Positions 13,085 through 24,020 of a DNA stretch of 64,000 nucleotides are shown here, in pieces. Below the pieces are notes generated by a model. It made no database searches and was not told the origin of the DNA. It saw only the letters and a program-made list of their open reading frames with translations. The position numbers and the translations under genes are program-made. The DNA is from Hymenopus coronatus (lineage: Eukaryota; Arthropoda; Insecta; Mantodea; Hymenopodidae), in the NCBI GenBank assembly GCA_030762935.1, contig CM060883.1, forward strand, positions 52,598,001-52,662,000. Reading direction: 5' to 3'. Every line of letters starts with the position of its first letter. Position 1 is the stretch's first letter.

Positions 13085-13454
13085 TTTACTCATAAGATAA
13101 GATGCTTTATTACCACAAAACACTTACAAATCAGTCGAGCAAAAGCTCTGCAAACATCAAATTACAATGAACTAATTTACAAACTACACTTAGATTTGCT
13201 AAGACTAAATAGGATACAATAAAATATTTTCAGACATTCTGTATGAAGAAAGTGCCTGCAATGTGTGTGCGTGTGTGCATGCACACTTCTATTTGCATAA
13301 ATTGGATATAAGCTTATATAATATTATACATGTACTTGGCTATTAATAGTAGGCCTTGTCTAATAGTAGGTCCTTCAATTTCTTATTAAATAGTCCTGAT
13401 TCTTTATACTTTTGATTTGAGCTGGCAGTTTGATGTAAGCTTTGTAAAGTGGAC
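13085..13454 (-). mobile_element. 5'-truncated LINE 3' end
   Basis: The minus strand from ~13455 reads YIKLPAQIKSIKN, then LFNKKLKDLLLDKAYY: the C-terminal signature of Jockey/CR1-like RT proteins ('YNxLPxxIK…FKxxLKxYLLxKAYYS'). After the stop a short 3' UTR ends in 'gcatcttatcttat' (13085-13098), a short tandem ATCTT tail shared with the fragment at 23320. The break at the 5' side coincides exactly with the start of R1 copy B. Confidence 0.6.
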
Positions 13455-13593
13455 TTTTTACTTTCTCTATATGTACTATGTGCATAGTACATATAGAGAA
13501 AACCACCCAAAAATTTGATAACAAGATTTCATCGGAAATATATGTTTTAGGGTCCCCTTAATCTAAAAAAAAAAACATTTTCGGAAAAAGGTC

Positions 13594-13643
<50 letters not shown>

Positions 13644-14229
13644 CATGTCCATGTGTCAGTGTGCCTTTGAACACAATAACTCAAAAACAAAAAGGTGGTA
13701 AAATACCAAACTTGGTATTCAAGTTTAGTATCTTCGAGTGATGTGACACAAAGATTTTGAGAAAAATCTCCCCACCCCAAACTATCCTTTACATGGAAAA
13801 AATTTTGAAAATTTTGATTTTCTCAAAAATCAAACTTTCAAATATTAAAGATATTTACCTGAGAAATAAAATGTATATTTTGAATTTTCTGGAAATAGCC
13901 TCTGAAGACTAGTTTACTCTGGATGAATTTTACGGAATTTTGCATAACTGCTAAATCATAAGAGTTGGACAAAAACTTACCACATAAAAAATGTAGAGCA
14001 AATTAAAACACACAATTTATGCTTCATACATGTTGTTCGTGGAATTGATCATTTTAAAGATATTCCAGGTTTTTTGTTTTCAGCTTTGAAAAACTTATAC
14101 TTTCCTCATACAGGAATTTGTTAATTTTTTCTTGATTAGAATGAAATAAATAGAAGCATAAGCTTTTTAACAATAAATTGTTACAGAGACGTAGAGAAAG
14201 TCATGTGAATGGAACACATCGGATTTTTT
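13455..14229 (+). repeat. R1 interspersed repeat, copy B (complete)
   Basis: Starts 'tttttactttctctatatg' and ends 'cacatcggatttttt'. The head is a perfect hairpin: 18-bp arms at 13463-13480 and 13483-13500 with a 2-nt loop. It is followed by the shared blocks 'aggtattgcactccaccc'-like, 'atatatgttttagggtcccc', the GT-rich zone, 'caaacttggtattcaagttt' and 'gaatggaacacatc'. A (GT)n-(GC)n microsatellite at 13597-13644 sits inside it. No coding potential recognised. Confidence 0.8.
13597..13644. repeat. (GT)n/(GC)n microsatellite inside R1 copy B
   Basis: About 20 GT units followed by four GC units. It stands where copy F has only 'catgtgtgtgtgtccgtgtg'. The reading frames through it (runs of His-Thr) are artefacts. 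Confidence 0.95.
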
Positions 14230-14828
14230 CATATAGTGTCAACCTGTGCACCGGTGGCTTTAAATTGCTTTTTGTTTTGGTTCCATGTACATGTTGATGT
14301 TGTGAGTCGTATAATTTATCATAATTTGCATAAATAGATTGATTCAGTTCATATAGGTATTGTGCCATTAACATTAATATTTTATGGTTTTTAATGCTTC
14401 CTCCATGATTTTATGGGTCCCACCAATGATATTATGCATAACTTTTTTTTGGCACTTAAAGATAGTATCCCACTCCACTGAGTTACACTATCCCATATGT
14501 CATAGAGTGGAAATAACTGAAATAGATTATCGTTCTAGTTTCCAGTTGGTAATTTGAGCTATACAATGCATATTTATTTTAATGTGATAATTGTGATTGT
14601 CCCATTTTATTTGTTTACATATGCTCCTAAATGTTTGCAACATCTGTCTGGTTTATAGCTAAATTATTTTCTTGTGGTTTATCTAGAATACTGAGTTATA
14701 ATATAATGATTTCAGCCTTAGGTAGTAAGTTCAGTAAAAGGAAAGTATAAACTAAGGAGTGTATAAAATACATTGTTTCCGCTACTGATTGGTTTCAGAT
14801 CCAGAATCATCTTTTCCATGCGAAAACA
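14230..14828. other. Region upstream of PREP exon 1
   Basis: About 600 bp between R1 copy B and the start codon. It should hold the 5' UTR and core promoter, but I see no clear TATA box or initiator. A possible splice acceptor ('ctgattggtttcag', ending ~14800) would allow a non-coding exon upstream; this cannot be decided here. Confidence 0.35.
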
Positions 14829-14897
14829 ATGGCTGCGCTGAAGTATCCTGTGGCACGCAAAGATGAGAGCATTGTTGATGATTATCATGGAGTAAAG
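14829..14897 (+). CDS. PREP: Prolyl endopeptidase, exon 1 (start codon; GC donor)
   Basis: Encodes MAALKYPVARKDESIVDDYH followed by GVK: the N-terminus of prolyl oligopeptidase (animal members start with a similar 'L.YP…RDE…DYHG' stretch). The enzyme is a cytosolic serine peptidase of family S9A that cuts short peptides after proline. The ATG has a good context (A at -3, G at +4). The exon ends AAG and is followed by 'gcaagtgcg', a GC donor with otherwise ideal consensus; no GT lies near enough to replace it. Phase 0. The next exon begins with Ile-Ala-Asp-Pro-Tyr, which continues the family sequence exactly, so the GC donor is very likely used. Confidence 0.9.
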
Positions 14898-17281
14898 GCA
14901 AGTGCGATAGAATGCTCTTTTTCTTAATTTATTAAGTGAATGTACCTAACCCATATCTCACTGCTCCTCACCAGATTTTCAATTTAAAATGTGATACCCC
15001 TGCCTAAATTATCAGAAGGCTCCTCTTCAACTATTCAATACCCAATAATGACTTTGGTTGATGTAAAGAGCCTTGAAAACATGCAAAAGGGCTTCTTTGA
15101 GACCCTTACCTCACATCAGAAATATGGTTAAATTTCCCATAGCTTTGGAAATGGGTAAATTACTGTAGTTCATCGCTGTTCTATTTTAATTATTTTAATG
15201 AAAAGATTTCCGAGGAAACTATTTGCAATGTAGTTGAAAAATAGAGATCACATGTGTGATAATCAAATTAATGCAGTGCCTATTGAGATATCCCTCTGTG
15301 GTGTTACAAATGGTAGGAAAATAACATGAGCCTTAAATAAGATTAGAGATTGTTTTCTAAAATAAATTACTAACTAAATTAAACTACTAGCATCCAGTAA
15401 CTACTTTATACATCCACATTTTTAAAATTGAATGTTACATATTCAAAACTTTCAAATTCATAACATACTGTTAATTACTTACTACTTAACTTTAAATAAT
15501 ATTCAAAGTTCAAATATAAAATAATAACGTAATACAATTACCTCATAATTATATATTACATTTCAAAATTTCAAAACTAATATTCAAAAAAGGTTTTACA
15601 ATTTATAACTAATGTACAATATCGTTAACTGAAGTCTCATTCATTTAATCTTTTTAATTTCCCTAATTAATATTTTCAATGCTTTGTTCAAAATTAAAAT
15701 ATTCAGAATTTAGTATCACATTTCACTACTTCATCTTTCGCTACATTCTCCACCTGGTACATAAAAAAGGAGCTGTTACATCTCAGCTGAGAAAATCTGT
15801 ATGTACTTTGCTCCAGAAGGCATCCCTGGAGCTTCTGTATATCTCAGACCAGATTGTCTTAGTTTCACAGATGAGATGAAGTTTAATATTGATGTGTGAA
15901 GGTAATCTTGGCTGGGGTACTCATATGTTATATAAAAAACCAAACATATGTAGTGTGCAGGTGAAGTAACTGGGCTATTGTTTTAAGACTACCATTCATT
16001 GGCTCAATTGAAACTTGAATATGAGGGCATTTGTAATCATTGGAGGAACCTCCTATTTTAAGTAACCTAGATCAATAATCATTGTGATATGACTTTTCAT
16101 ACCAGTCTAATTAGGCTATGTGAGGAAGTTGTTCGACTTCCATTGTTTAATCGGGGCAAGGTTCTATTTAATTTATCTTAATGATGCTTGAACTACTATC
16201 CATGTTATCAGTTTTTAATGATTTATTGTAACATCAGTATGCTGCAAGCTTCCTGGTTTCACTCCTGTCTGGGGTTCATTTTAGTTCGTTCTATTAGCTC
16301 TTAGGGATGTTACTGTGCTTGGAAAGGGGAAGTTTTCTTCCTTGTCTCCAAGCTGAGACTACTTAGGTCTATGGTTGATGACCACGTCCAAGTCTACGAC
16401 TTCCAGTGCCATCAATTGAAGTTTTTGCACTGTAAAATAGAGTCTGCACTTATCTTTGACCGACAGCATTATTTTGACCCCTATAGCAGTGCTTGATTTC
16501 TATCTGAGCCTTTAAAAATCATGCAAGCAATATTCAGTGGATAGATCTACAGCAGGTGCATTATTTGCTCTGATTTCTTGAATGCACTCCAATATTTAGG
16601 TAGCTGTACAGTTAGCATCTCTTGTACAGCACATTTGGAGCTGTTTTTGATGTTTCTCTGGTGCAGGGTTCATTGAGTTTGTGGACACTTTTGTCTGCAA
16701 GAGAGGGGACTGCTGATGCTGTTGTCAAGACTAATTTTGTCTCCCATGGGTTTCACTCTTGTATTCCAAGTGATTTTAGCATTGATTTGCATCATTCTGT
16801 TCTCTCATGCTGCTTGGCAGCCAGGTGTTAAACTATTTTTAAGGTTAAGCCAATAATGTGTCTCCTGTCAAGAGGAAGAAAGAGATTTTAGTGAGATTGC
16901 ATCTCGGGCTCTTTATTTTTTTTTTTTTTTTCAAAGTCATTCTTTTATGTTCTGGCCCAATCTTTGTCTTTTATGATAAGTTTATTACATTTCTTCATTT
17001 TTTTGACTCAGAGAATTTTGGACTCTGTTATGTCTGTGTTTGTATTTGGCAGCAACTATACGCAATGTGCTGACTAACATTTTGTGTTGCAGAGTGTTAA
17101 CAGTGTTTTATTCTATGCAGTGGTAAGCTGGCTTGTATAATATACACTTATTTGTAGAATCTTATTAGCATACTGTATCTCCCAACTAGCATTTCTTTCT
17201 CATCTATGGCCTACCTTGTTTGCCTTTTAGCCACACAAACTTCAGTTGTGATAGTGATTTTATTTTCTCCTTCTTTTATTT
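14898..17281. other. Start of PREP intron 1, no identified element
   Basis: Intronic DNA. Between ~16210 and 16870 the base composition is less AT-rich and a frame at 16622-16831 is open for 69 codons, but I recognise no domain on either strand. It may be an old, unidentified repeat. A poly-T run occurs at 16918-16931. Confidence 0.45.
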
Positions 17282-18033
17282 GTTTACGCATACACGTACA
17301 CTGTACTAAGTAGATAAAGAAGGTATTATATTCTACCCAAAAATTTGATACTGGCATTACACCAGAAATACATGTTTGGGGGGCCCCTGAATACAAAAAT
17401 AGCATTTTTAGAAAAAACCTCGTGTGTGTGTGTGTGCGTGCGTGCAGACAGGCATGCATGCGTGCGTGTGCATGTGTGTGCACATATATGTGTGTTTGAG
17501 ATATTTTCATCACAAACAAAAGTGTATTTCTTGAAGTTTCTGAGCATAGCCTCTGAAGACCTCTTCAATCTTCATAGTTTTTGTGTAACTCATAAACCAT
17601 AAGAAATAGACAAAAACTTACTTCACAAAAAATATAGATGTCAAAACACACAATTTAGGTCATGCATTTTTTGAAGAGTTAACCATTTCTGAGATATTCC
17701 TCGTTATTGGTTTCAGCTTTAAACTACTTAAACTTTTCTCAAGCGTGAAGCGAACTTTCATTTCATATCTCTTTTGTTTTACTCCCGGGAATGTAAAAGA
17801 CAACTGAATTTCAATTGTTTCATCTAGCAATGAGCTTTTAAAAGATTTGATGACTGCTTTAGTTCAGTGCATTGTCTCAATTTTCTTCTAGTTATAAGGA
17901 AGCAAGTGATGAGATCATTTCTGCTAATATTTATCTCGATCAGCATGAAGAAGATAAATGAATACTCTTGTTAGAAAAGTTTATTTCTGGAACAGCTATA
18001 GAAAGTCGTATGAATGGAACCTATCAGATTTTT
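17282..18033 (+). repeat. R1 interspersed repeat, copy C (complete, diverged)
   Basis: Head 'tttacgcatacacg…gtagataaagaaggt' (the hairpin has decayed), then 'tacatgtttggggggcccc', a GT/GC-rich microsatellite at 17422-17475, and the end 'atgaatggaacctatcagat'. The 'cataagaaatagacaaaaac' block aligns with the other copies. Part of the 'accaaacttggtattt' section is deleted. Same strand as the other six copies. Confidence 0.75.
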
Positions 18034-18389
18034 AATTATTTGTATTATTATTTTACGGAATATAGGTCTTGATAGAGAACATTTTATTATCAATGTAATG
18101 GTGTGTCATGGTTCTCAACTATTTTGATCAAACTTTTCCTATTCAATGGAATTGTACACACAACAAATGATATCTGTCAAACTACAATGAATTTTGTTCC
18201 AAGACTATTGATGGTTTGCTAGCTTGTTTGAAAACAGACATGACAGAGGCAAATATTAATATAGTGACTGCTATTTTAAGTATAGGTATGGAATATATTT
18301 CCGACTCTTGGCACTAAGAAAAGATGTAATAGGAGTAAAAGATGGTGAATACAGTCATGGATACAAAAAAGAGAACGGGGTATGGCCTG

Positions 18390-18902
18390 AAGTATATTGG
18401 GTGTACTTCAAAACGAATTTAGGTCAGAAAACCTGGAACACTATCATAATGTTCTTCAGATTGATGAAGATTTATTTCTGAATCTCTTACCTCATGTCAA
18501 AGGAAAAATTGCACACCAGGACACAAATATGAGACAACCCATTCCAGCGGGAAAGAGGTGAGACACAATTTTATAGCTTTAAGCTTAATCGTGGATGGAT
18601 AAAAAGAATTGAACTTATTTTCAGAAATTAAACGATTAAAAGAGTAATCACATTGAAATAACCAGGAATTCTTGCTAGTGAACATTTTTCATATCCATCT
18701 ATGATTTTTTGCTGGATTACTAAATTTATGTTTCCTTTCTACATATTAAAACTGTACTTTTTCAGGTTTGCTCTGGGATGCTTTGCCACTGAGAAAACTA
18801 AACCCTTAGCTTTGCAACAAGAATTGCTCACAGTACGCTGAGTATAATAATTCCAGAGGTGTTGACAGCAATAGTGGCAAGTTTTTAGCATGAGTATATC
18901 AG
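18390..18902 (+). pseudogene. PIF/Harbinger transposase relic, N-terminal half (two exons)
   Basis: Frames read NVLQIDEDLFLNLLPHVKGK (18437 on), then IAHQDTNMRQPIPAGKR, the Harbinger block 'lRM…F..LL..V.P.I.k.DTxMR.aI…eRL'. A plausible intron follows: donor at 18558 (AG|gtgaga), acceptor ending at 18765 (tttttcag), rejoining in frame as GKR-FALGCFATE, like the family's 'RLAxxLRFLATG'. A shifted frame then gives RIAHSTLSIIIPEVLTAIVA, the HTH-like 'R.s…SxIVPEVcxAI' segment. The sequence stops at 'catgagtatatcag', where a mutated donor may stand. The rest of the gene resumes at 22826. Confidence 0.75.
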
Positions 18903-19489
18903 GATTAGTTCTTCACAACTAGTTTCTCTTTATTGTGGTAATTATAATACTGTTGTTCTATAAGCAGAAATAAAGCATTTCTTTTCAAAGAGAAATATCT
19001 CGTTCTCATGAAGCAGCTTCCAATGCAAAAATAACCACTTGTGGAAACATTCAAGTATGAGTAAAGAAGGAATCAGTTTTGAATACCAAATGCCCAGTGA
19101 TATGTTTTTATCTTGTTTGTATGCAAATAAGATTTAACTCCAGTGCAATGAAACCGGTATCACCTTAAATATCTTCCAACAGAAAGCACTCTTTGTAGTA
19201 TTGCAAATAGAAATGTACTTGCCTTTACTTAAAAACTCAAAAGAAGTGGGGAAAAAAAATGCATGAAAATGTATCAGCTGTAAAAAATAATTAAAAGTTG
19301 CTTCTGCATAAGCAGTATAAAAAAATCTATGAATGAGCTTAAATAACCTAAAATTGAAGCAATTGTCTCTCCTTTTAAACGTTAATATTAGTTTAGTTAT
19401 TACAGTTAAGAAGCGGTTGCAAATATACAATTTCACTAAGTTAGGTTAATTACCTTAGAACTAATCAAGGAATCACTTCCTCATCATCA

Positions 19490-20400
19490 GCTGATTGCAA
19501 CTGATTGAAAACAAATTTTTGGACACCATGATTTTTTTTTTTTTACTCCAATTTAATTATAAAATTTCAAAATAATCTCCTTCTGAGTCTACACACTGGT
19601 TTCAAGGTTCTATCCATTTTTCAAACACTCAGAGAAGCCGTTGTTTGACATCCTGTTTAGTATACCCGAAATAACATTATTTAGTGCTGTATCGGTTTGA
19701 AAATGGTACCCACAAAATGTGTTTTCACTCGTGGAAACAGGTAGCAAATGTAGGATGTTAGATCTGGCAAATATGGTGGGTGGGGCATGATTTCGATACC
19801 TAGTTGAGTGATTGCCTCTTGTGTTGCTATGGCTTGATGAGCAGGGGCATTGTCCTAATGGAGGATCCATCCATTGGGAGCAAATTCTGGTCCCTCAATA
19901 ACCATTTTCCTCCTGAGTAGTTCTTTAAGGACACTGTTGTAGTATTGAGCAATTATTGTGGTGTGTTTAGGAACCATGTGGTCATAAATTACCCCAATTT
20001 GGTCAAAAAACACAAGATGCATGACCTCTGCACTTGGTTGCATCTTTGCTCTTTTCACCATCTTGAAATTTTTTATGCCATTCAAGAACACATGCTTTTG
20101 ATAAAGCTTGGTCTCCATATGCTTCCTGTATCATTTGCAATGTTTCAGTTCCAGATTTTTTTCAGAACACAAAACCAAATTGCAGCTCGTAGTTCTAACT
20201 TAAAATTCATGTTGGGTTACTGAAACACGTGCTTACATAATGGCTCCCTCAGACAAACTGAACAGCACATGGACAATGTCGCACATATCCCAGTGTCAGT
20301 CAAGGTCAGACCTCTCTGTCACCACAATTGGTGAATTTTGACGAGTACGTGTTTAAACAGAAAAAAATAATTCCTATTACTTTTAGATACACTCTTGAAA
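19490..20400 (-). pseudogene. Second mariner transposase relic
   Basis: The minus strand reads MHLVFFDQIGVIYDHMVPKH, then TTIIAQYYNSVLKELLRRKM (~20023-19910), then GWILH-DNAPAHQAIATQEA (second Asp, ~19875-19815), then IMPHPPYLPDLTSYICYLFP (~19795-19740). The last is the family's HPPYSPDLAPCDFxLFP with the third catalytic Asp lost. The C-terminal part runs to ~19600. The N-terminal domain is largely missing, since only ~250 bp remains upstream of the recognisable part. Terminal repeats not found. It lies in what was the central intron of the Harbinger element (18903-22825). Confidence 0.85.
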
Positions 20401-21204
20401 AGTAATAAATTATAATAATCATCTCTTTATGTCTTCTGATTCAAAAATGATAATTTTAGTTATGCATTTTTTGAGAGATGAAGAATGAATTTAGTGTTCA
20501 AATGAGTTTGGGGTGTGCATAATTGACAACAGAAATGCCTGCTGTATTAGGAACTTGCATAGTATTTGAAACATTTAAAGATTAACTTCAGATGTATATT
20601 TACAGCTAGCCTTTATCATTTGAGAATAAAACTGCAAGACTAGATTAGGACCACAATAATATGTAAGTACAAGCAATGGTAATGAAATATTTTGATTTTA
20701 AAACTATATAATAAAACTTCAATTGCTTATTAGAGTTTCATTGTAAAAATCTGAAAAGGCACACCATCAGGAACTAGATGTTAGCATGGTATCCAATACA
20801 CCTCAGAGGGTGACACTTAAGATGTTAATAAATCACCTACTATATATAGGGTGTCTCAGAATTCAACCCCACAAATTGGCAATGTGTAGAAGAGTCCTAG
20901 ATAAACAGTTATTGTCCCTTTTGCCAAATGTCAAAATTAAGGTATATTTTTTGGATTGCACAACAATGGCCATAAATTAAAAGTATGTGGACGTGTGTGG
21001 ACTATTTTCTTTTGGAATGCCTCATTTGTATCCCAGTAGTTGAAGGAATGCAGTATTGATACACAGCCCTAAAATATTTAAAATTATTGGACTCACAACT
21101 TTGGTAAAATTACCTGTTCTTTGAGGGTATGCATACCACTGATAATAGCTCGGTTGATTTCAGATCATACATACTAGCAGCATACTAGCAAGAGTGCTAT
21201 TATA
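20401..21204. other. Intronic DNA with no identified element
   Basis: AT-rich. Short frames on the + strand (20786-20980) show no known domain. Confidence 0.45.
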
Positions 21205-21275
21205 CTGGCGGGTGAGTTGGTATAGTGCCAGTCATCGAATCTCAAGGTACAAGGTTCACACCAAATTCTAAAGAT
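21205..21275 (+). repeat. tRNA-like fragment (possible SINE head)
   Basis: 'ctggcgggtgagttggtata' resembles a tRNA 5' half with an A box, and 'acaaggttcacaccaaattc' some 40 bp later resembles a B box. Stems do not pair well enough for a functional tRNA. No body or tail can be matched to the other SINEs here. Confidence 0.3.
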
Positions 21276-21559
21276 TCCATTTTTTTTAGTCTTATAATTT
21301 TCCTAGTGATGTTTATGTCGAAACATGACCATTTTGCTGCTACGTGACTGTTCTATGAGGAGTGGTGCGCTAATGAATACTGAGAAATCCTGTTCATAGT
21401 CATCCTTCACTGCATTGTTCAGTTAACCAATGATCTACATAGCTAATTGTCTTTTTATTGTTTGTGTCCTAGGCAATTTGCACTGTAATGGCCTGTCAAA
21501 CAGCACTTCAAGGTTCATCTCTAAATTTACATAGGTGATGATTTTGCCAGTAGTCACAA

Positions 21560-22207
21560 TGACTTCGAATACAAGGGTTGTGCTAGATCTTAACAACAGT
21601 AAAAGTGATTTATGCTAATGAACGTGATAAATTGAGTGTCAAGCAGATCATGAAGGTGTTCATTGTAGACAAAACTCAAGTTTATGAAATTCTAAAAACG
21701 AAATCGGAAATTTTGAAGCAATGGAAAAACTGTGCTAATAGAAAACTGAAAACCAAAACATCAATAAAATAGCGTGGGAGCGGTTTGTTAGTGTCAGGGC
21801 AAAAAAATCACTGCATATCGGGGTCTATGTCACAGGAATATGCTAAAAAGATAGCTAAAAAACTGGGCAAGACTGATTTCAAAGCAACTAATGGATGGCT
21901 GGAAGACTGATTTCAAAGCAACTAATGGATGGCTGGAGTGTTTCCGCAAAAGACGCCAGATACTTTGACTACTGGAAAAAATAAACAATTTTGTTTACAG
22001 TTATTTTTCGTTTATTAAAAATTTTGGTATGTATTATGTATAACAGAAATACATAAATATAGAACTAAATAAGTTACGTATATTTTTTATCCCAATATGT
22101 CTATGTATGATCATGATTTAATTTTGTTATAGCTTTGTTAAACGGAAGCCTGTCCATAACAGAAACTCTTGAGAGTCCTGTTCAATTCCGCTGAAGACAG
22201 GTTTTAC
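21560..22207 (+). mobile_element. pogo/Tigger-like transposon, internally deleted
   Basis: Broken frames from 21575 give RVVLDLNN, VIYANERDKLSVKQIMKVF and VDKTQVYEILKTKSEILKQW, the CENP-B-type helix-turn-helix of pogo transposases. These are followed by SGQKNHCISGSMSQEYAKKI, then AKKLGKTDFKATNGWLE, the second HTH ('…EKAKxIAKKLGxxDFKASxGWLExF'). The DDE domain is absent: ~25 codons later the sequence passes to an AT-rich segment and ends with 'aagacaggttttactgta', whose reverse complement is a typical pogo/Tigger terminal repeat (CAGTAAAACCTGTCTT) with a TA target site. The 5' terminal repeat was not found. Confidence 0.75.
21872..21940. repeat. Short exact tandem duplication in the Tigger relic
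   Basis: The ~34-bp unit beginning 'gactgatttcaaagcaacta' and ending 'ggatggctggaa' is present twice in a row with no visible mismatch, duplicating the DFKATNGWLE motif region. The absence of mismatches in an otherwise decayed gene means the duplication is younger than the element's death. Confidence 0.9.
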
Positions 22208-22413
22208 TGTACAATGACATTTATTTATTACAAAAATTAACTGGTTTAATCATAATCCTCAAATTATACTTCTACAATGGCCAACATTATTTTCTTCCTA
22301 ACCCCTTTTTAGGATGCTTATTTGAACGTGCATGAAGACAAGAGGCCAAAAATGCCCCAAGCTCATTGTGCCCGTCTTTTGTAATATTTAAGTTCTAAAG
22401 TACATCTGATCAT

Positions 22414-22614
22414 ATGTTTTATTAATTTGTTGAGTTGGTTTTTTAACACTACGTCACTTACATTGTTATTATGAGGGACTAGTTTCGAAAGCCTATGCTT
22501 TCGTTGGACCCGTGAGGTTGAAAATGAAAGCATAGGCTTTCGAAATTAGCCCCTCATAATAACAATGTAAGTGACGTAGTGTTAAAAAGCCAACTCAACA
22601 AATTAATAAAACAT
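22414..22614. repeat. Foldback palindrome 1 (~89-bp arms, 23-bp loop)
   Basis: Left arm 22414-22502 and right arm 22526-22614 are near-perfect reverse complements. The outer end is 'atgttttattaatttgttga'; the arms continue 'gagttggttttttaacac', 'tacgtcacttacattg', then 'agtttcgaaagcctatgctt'. The loop contains 'gttggacccgtgaggttg'. There is no coding capacity. A second member with the same layout is at 32949-33124. Could be a foldback MITE or the palindromic end of a larger element. Confidence 0.85.
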
Positions 22615-22825
22615 AATTTGACCGTCACTGTCACTAAATTCCTCCAAACATGAGTACATCTGATCAGCCTGCAGAAAATAGGGTTTTATCAGTGCTGTCT
22701 TTATTTACTGCCTTCCATTTCTTTCCCTTTGGTGTAGCAGCTATTACTGCCCTATCAGGGTCTGTATCTAGTTGGCTACCTCCATCTCCTAGAAGTAATC
22801 CAAATTAACATTAACATTGTTTCAG

Positions 22826-23320
22826 CTCCCTAAGGATCCAGGAGAATGGTTTGCTGTGTCTGAAGACTATGAAAGACGGAACTTTCTCCATTGTATTGGA
22901 AGCATGGATGGCAAACATGAGACCTACCAAGATCCTCTGGATCTTTCCACAGATTTTCTTTTATAAACAGACATAGCATTGTGATTTTTGCTCTCGTTGA
23001 CTCTAATTACAATGTTCATGTACCTAAATATTGGGTGCAATGGACATTTTTGTGATGGTGTGGCATTTTCTAGACAAGCAATTTAGGCAAGGCCATTCAG
23101 AGTGTTAAACCAAAGTTACCTTCTCCGAAATCTAATGTGAGTGTAGCAAGTGATGCTTTTTAACTATCCCCTATGTTGATGAAGCCCTTTCAATATAGAG
23201 AACTCAGCATGCTTTAGAAGATATAAGAGTAAGCATGGTGTTACAAAATGGATTTGGACAAATGTGTAACAAATTCAGAAGGTTGCTGACCCATAAGCCT
23301 TCATACAGAAAAAGTAAAAC
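22826..23320 (+). pseudogene. PIF/Harbinger transposase relic, DDE nuclease half
   Basis: Begins just after a good acceptor (ttgtttcag at 22825) with LPKDPGEWFAVSEDYERRNF, then LHCIGSMDGKH (first Asp, family consensus 'FPHCIGAIDGKH'). Shifted frames follow: VDSNYNVHVPKYWVQW (second Asp), GCNGHFCDGVAF (family 'VGxxGRxSDGGVF'), ASDAF-LSPMLMKPFQYREL (third acidic region, family 'DDAFxLxxxLMKPY'), and finally NGFGQMCNKFRRLLTHKPSY (family 'ENAFGIxxxRFRxL'). Many stops. It is the direct continuation of 18390-18902; together they make one element whose ~3.9-kb middle has been enlarged by other insertions. Confidence 0.85.
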
Positions 23321-24020
23321 TAATTATAAAAATATAATAAGATAAGATACATTATTGTTCACATATGCTTGCAATAAATTAAGTAAAACCTCCATAAACA
23401 GGTGACTCGTCAAATATAAAAGTACAATTAATAGTAAGAATTAAAATAAATGTAAATTTGCAATGTACAATATGTATACAAGTAGTAATGGTACTGACCT
23501 AGGAATAATAAGTATGTGCAACTTCAGAATGACAGCAATATTATAAAAAATTCTCATTCATGTATTCTGTGACTGAGAGTATGCTTTATCAGTTAATACA
23601 TTTTCCAATGCTTTCTTGAAAGAGTTTTTGTGTTTTATTTCCCTGATTTTAGCAGGTAATTTGTACTGGGCTTTTGTTGTGGCAGACAATGGACTTTTCG
23701 CATATAATGCCAACTTATGCATAGGTAGTATCAGCTTATTTTTAGCTCTTGTTTCATGATTATGTTGTGTATGTGAATTATACAAGACCTTAAAGTTTAT
23801 ATGTATGCATTTATTTTGTATAGGAATTGGGATGGTAAGGTTAGAATTTTCAAGTTTTTGCACAGTTTTCTGAAAGATCCTGGGCTATTTAGTTTTTTAG
23901 ACGAATAATGGATATCATCATTCCATTTTAATTGTTTGTTTAAAAAGATATCAGGCAGTTTAGCACTTTCTTTATGATTTACTGAATTGGTCATATTAAT
24001 CTTTGATAGCTTTTCCATAG
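23320..24020 (-). mobile_element. 5'-truncated LINE 3' end, RT C-terminal region
   Basis: The minus strand reads LPDIFLNKQLKWNDDIHYSS and KKLNSPGSFRKLCKNLKILT ('W..HI…SKKLsS..y.lR.L'). A one-base shift follows near 23830, then INFKVLYNSHTQHNHETRAK and TKAQYKLPAKIREIKHKNSF, then KKALENVLTDKAYS, the C-terminal end common to Jockey/CR1-like LINEs. The 3' UTR ends in an ATCTT-type tail ('tatcttatcttatt' read on the minus strand, ~23335-23350), matching the fragment at 13085. Truncated in the RT palm region. Confidence 0.7.

Noticed and set aside
16210..16870. Decayed LTR-retroelement coding region
   Set aside because: Composition is different from the flanks, but no protease, RT, integrase or Gag motif could be read in any frame.
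17211..17602. His-Thr-rich and Cys-Val-rich frames as a metal-binding protein
   Set aside because: They translate the GT/GC-rich microsatellite of R1 copy C; other R1 copies have no such frame.
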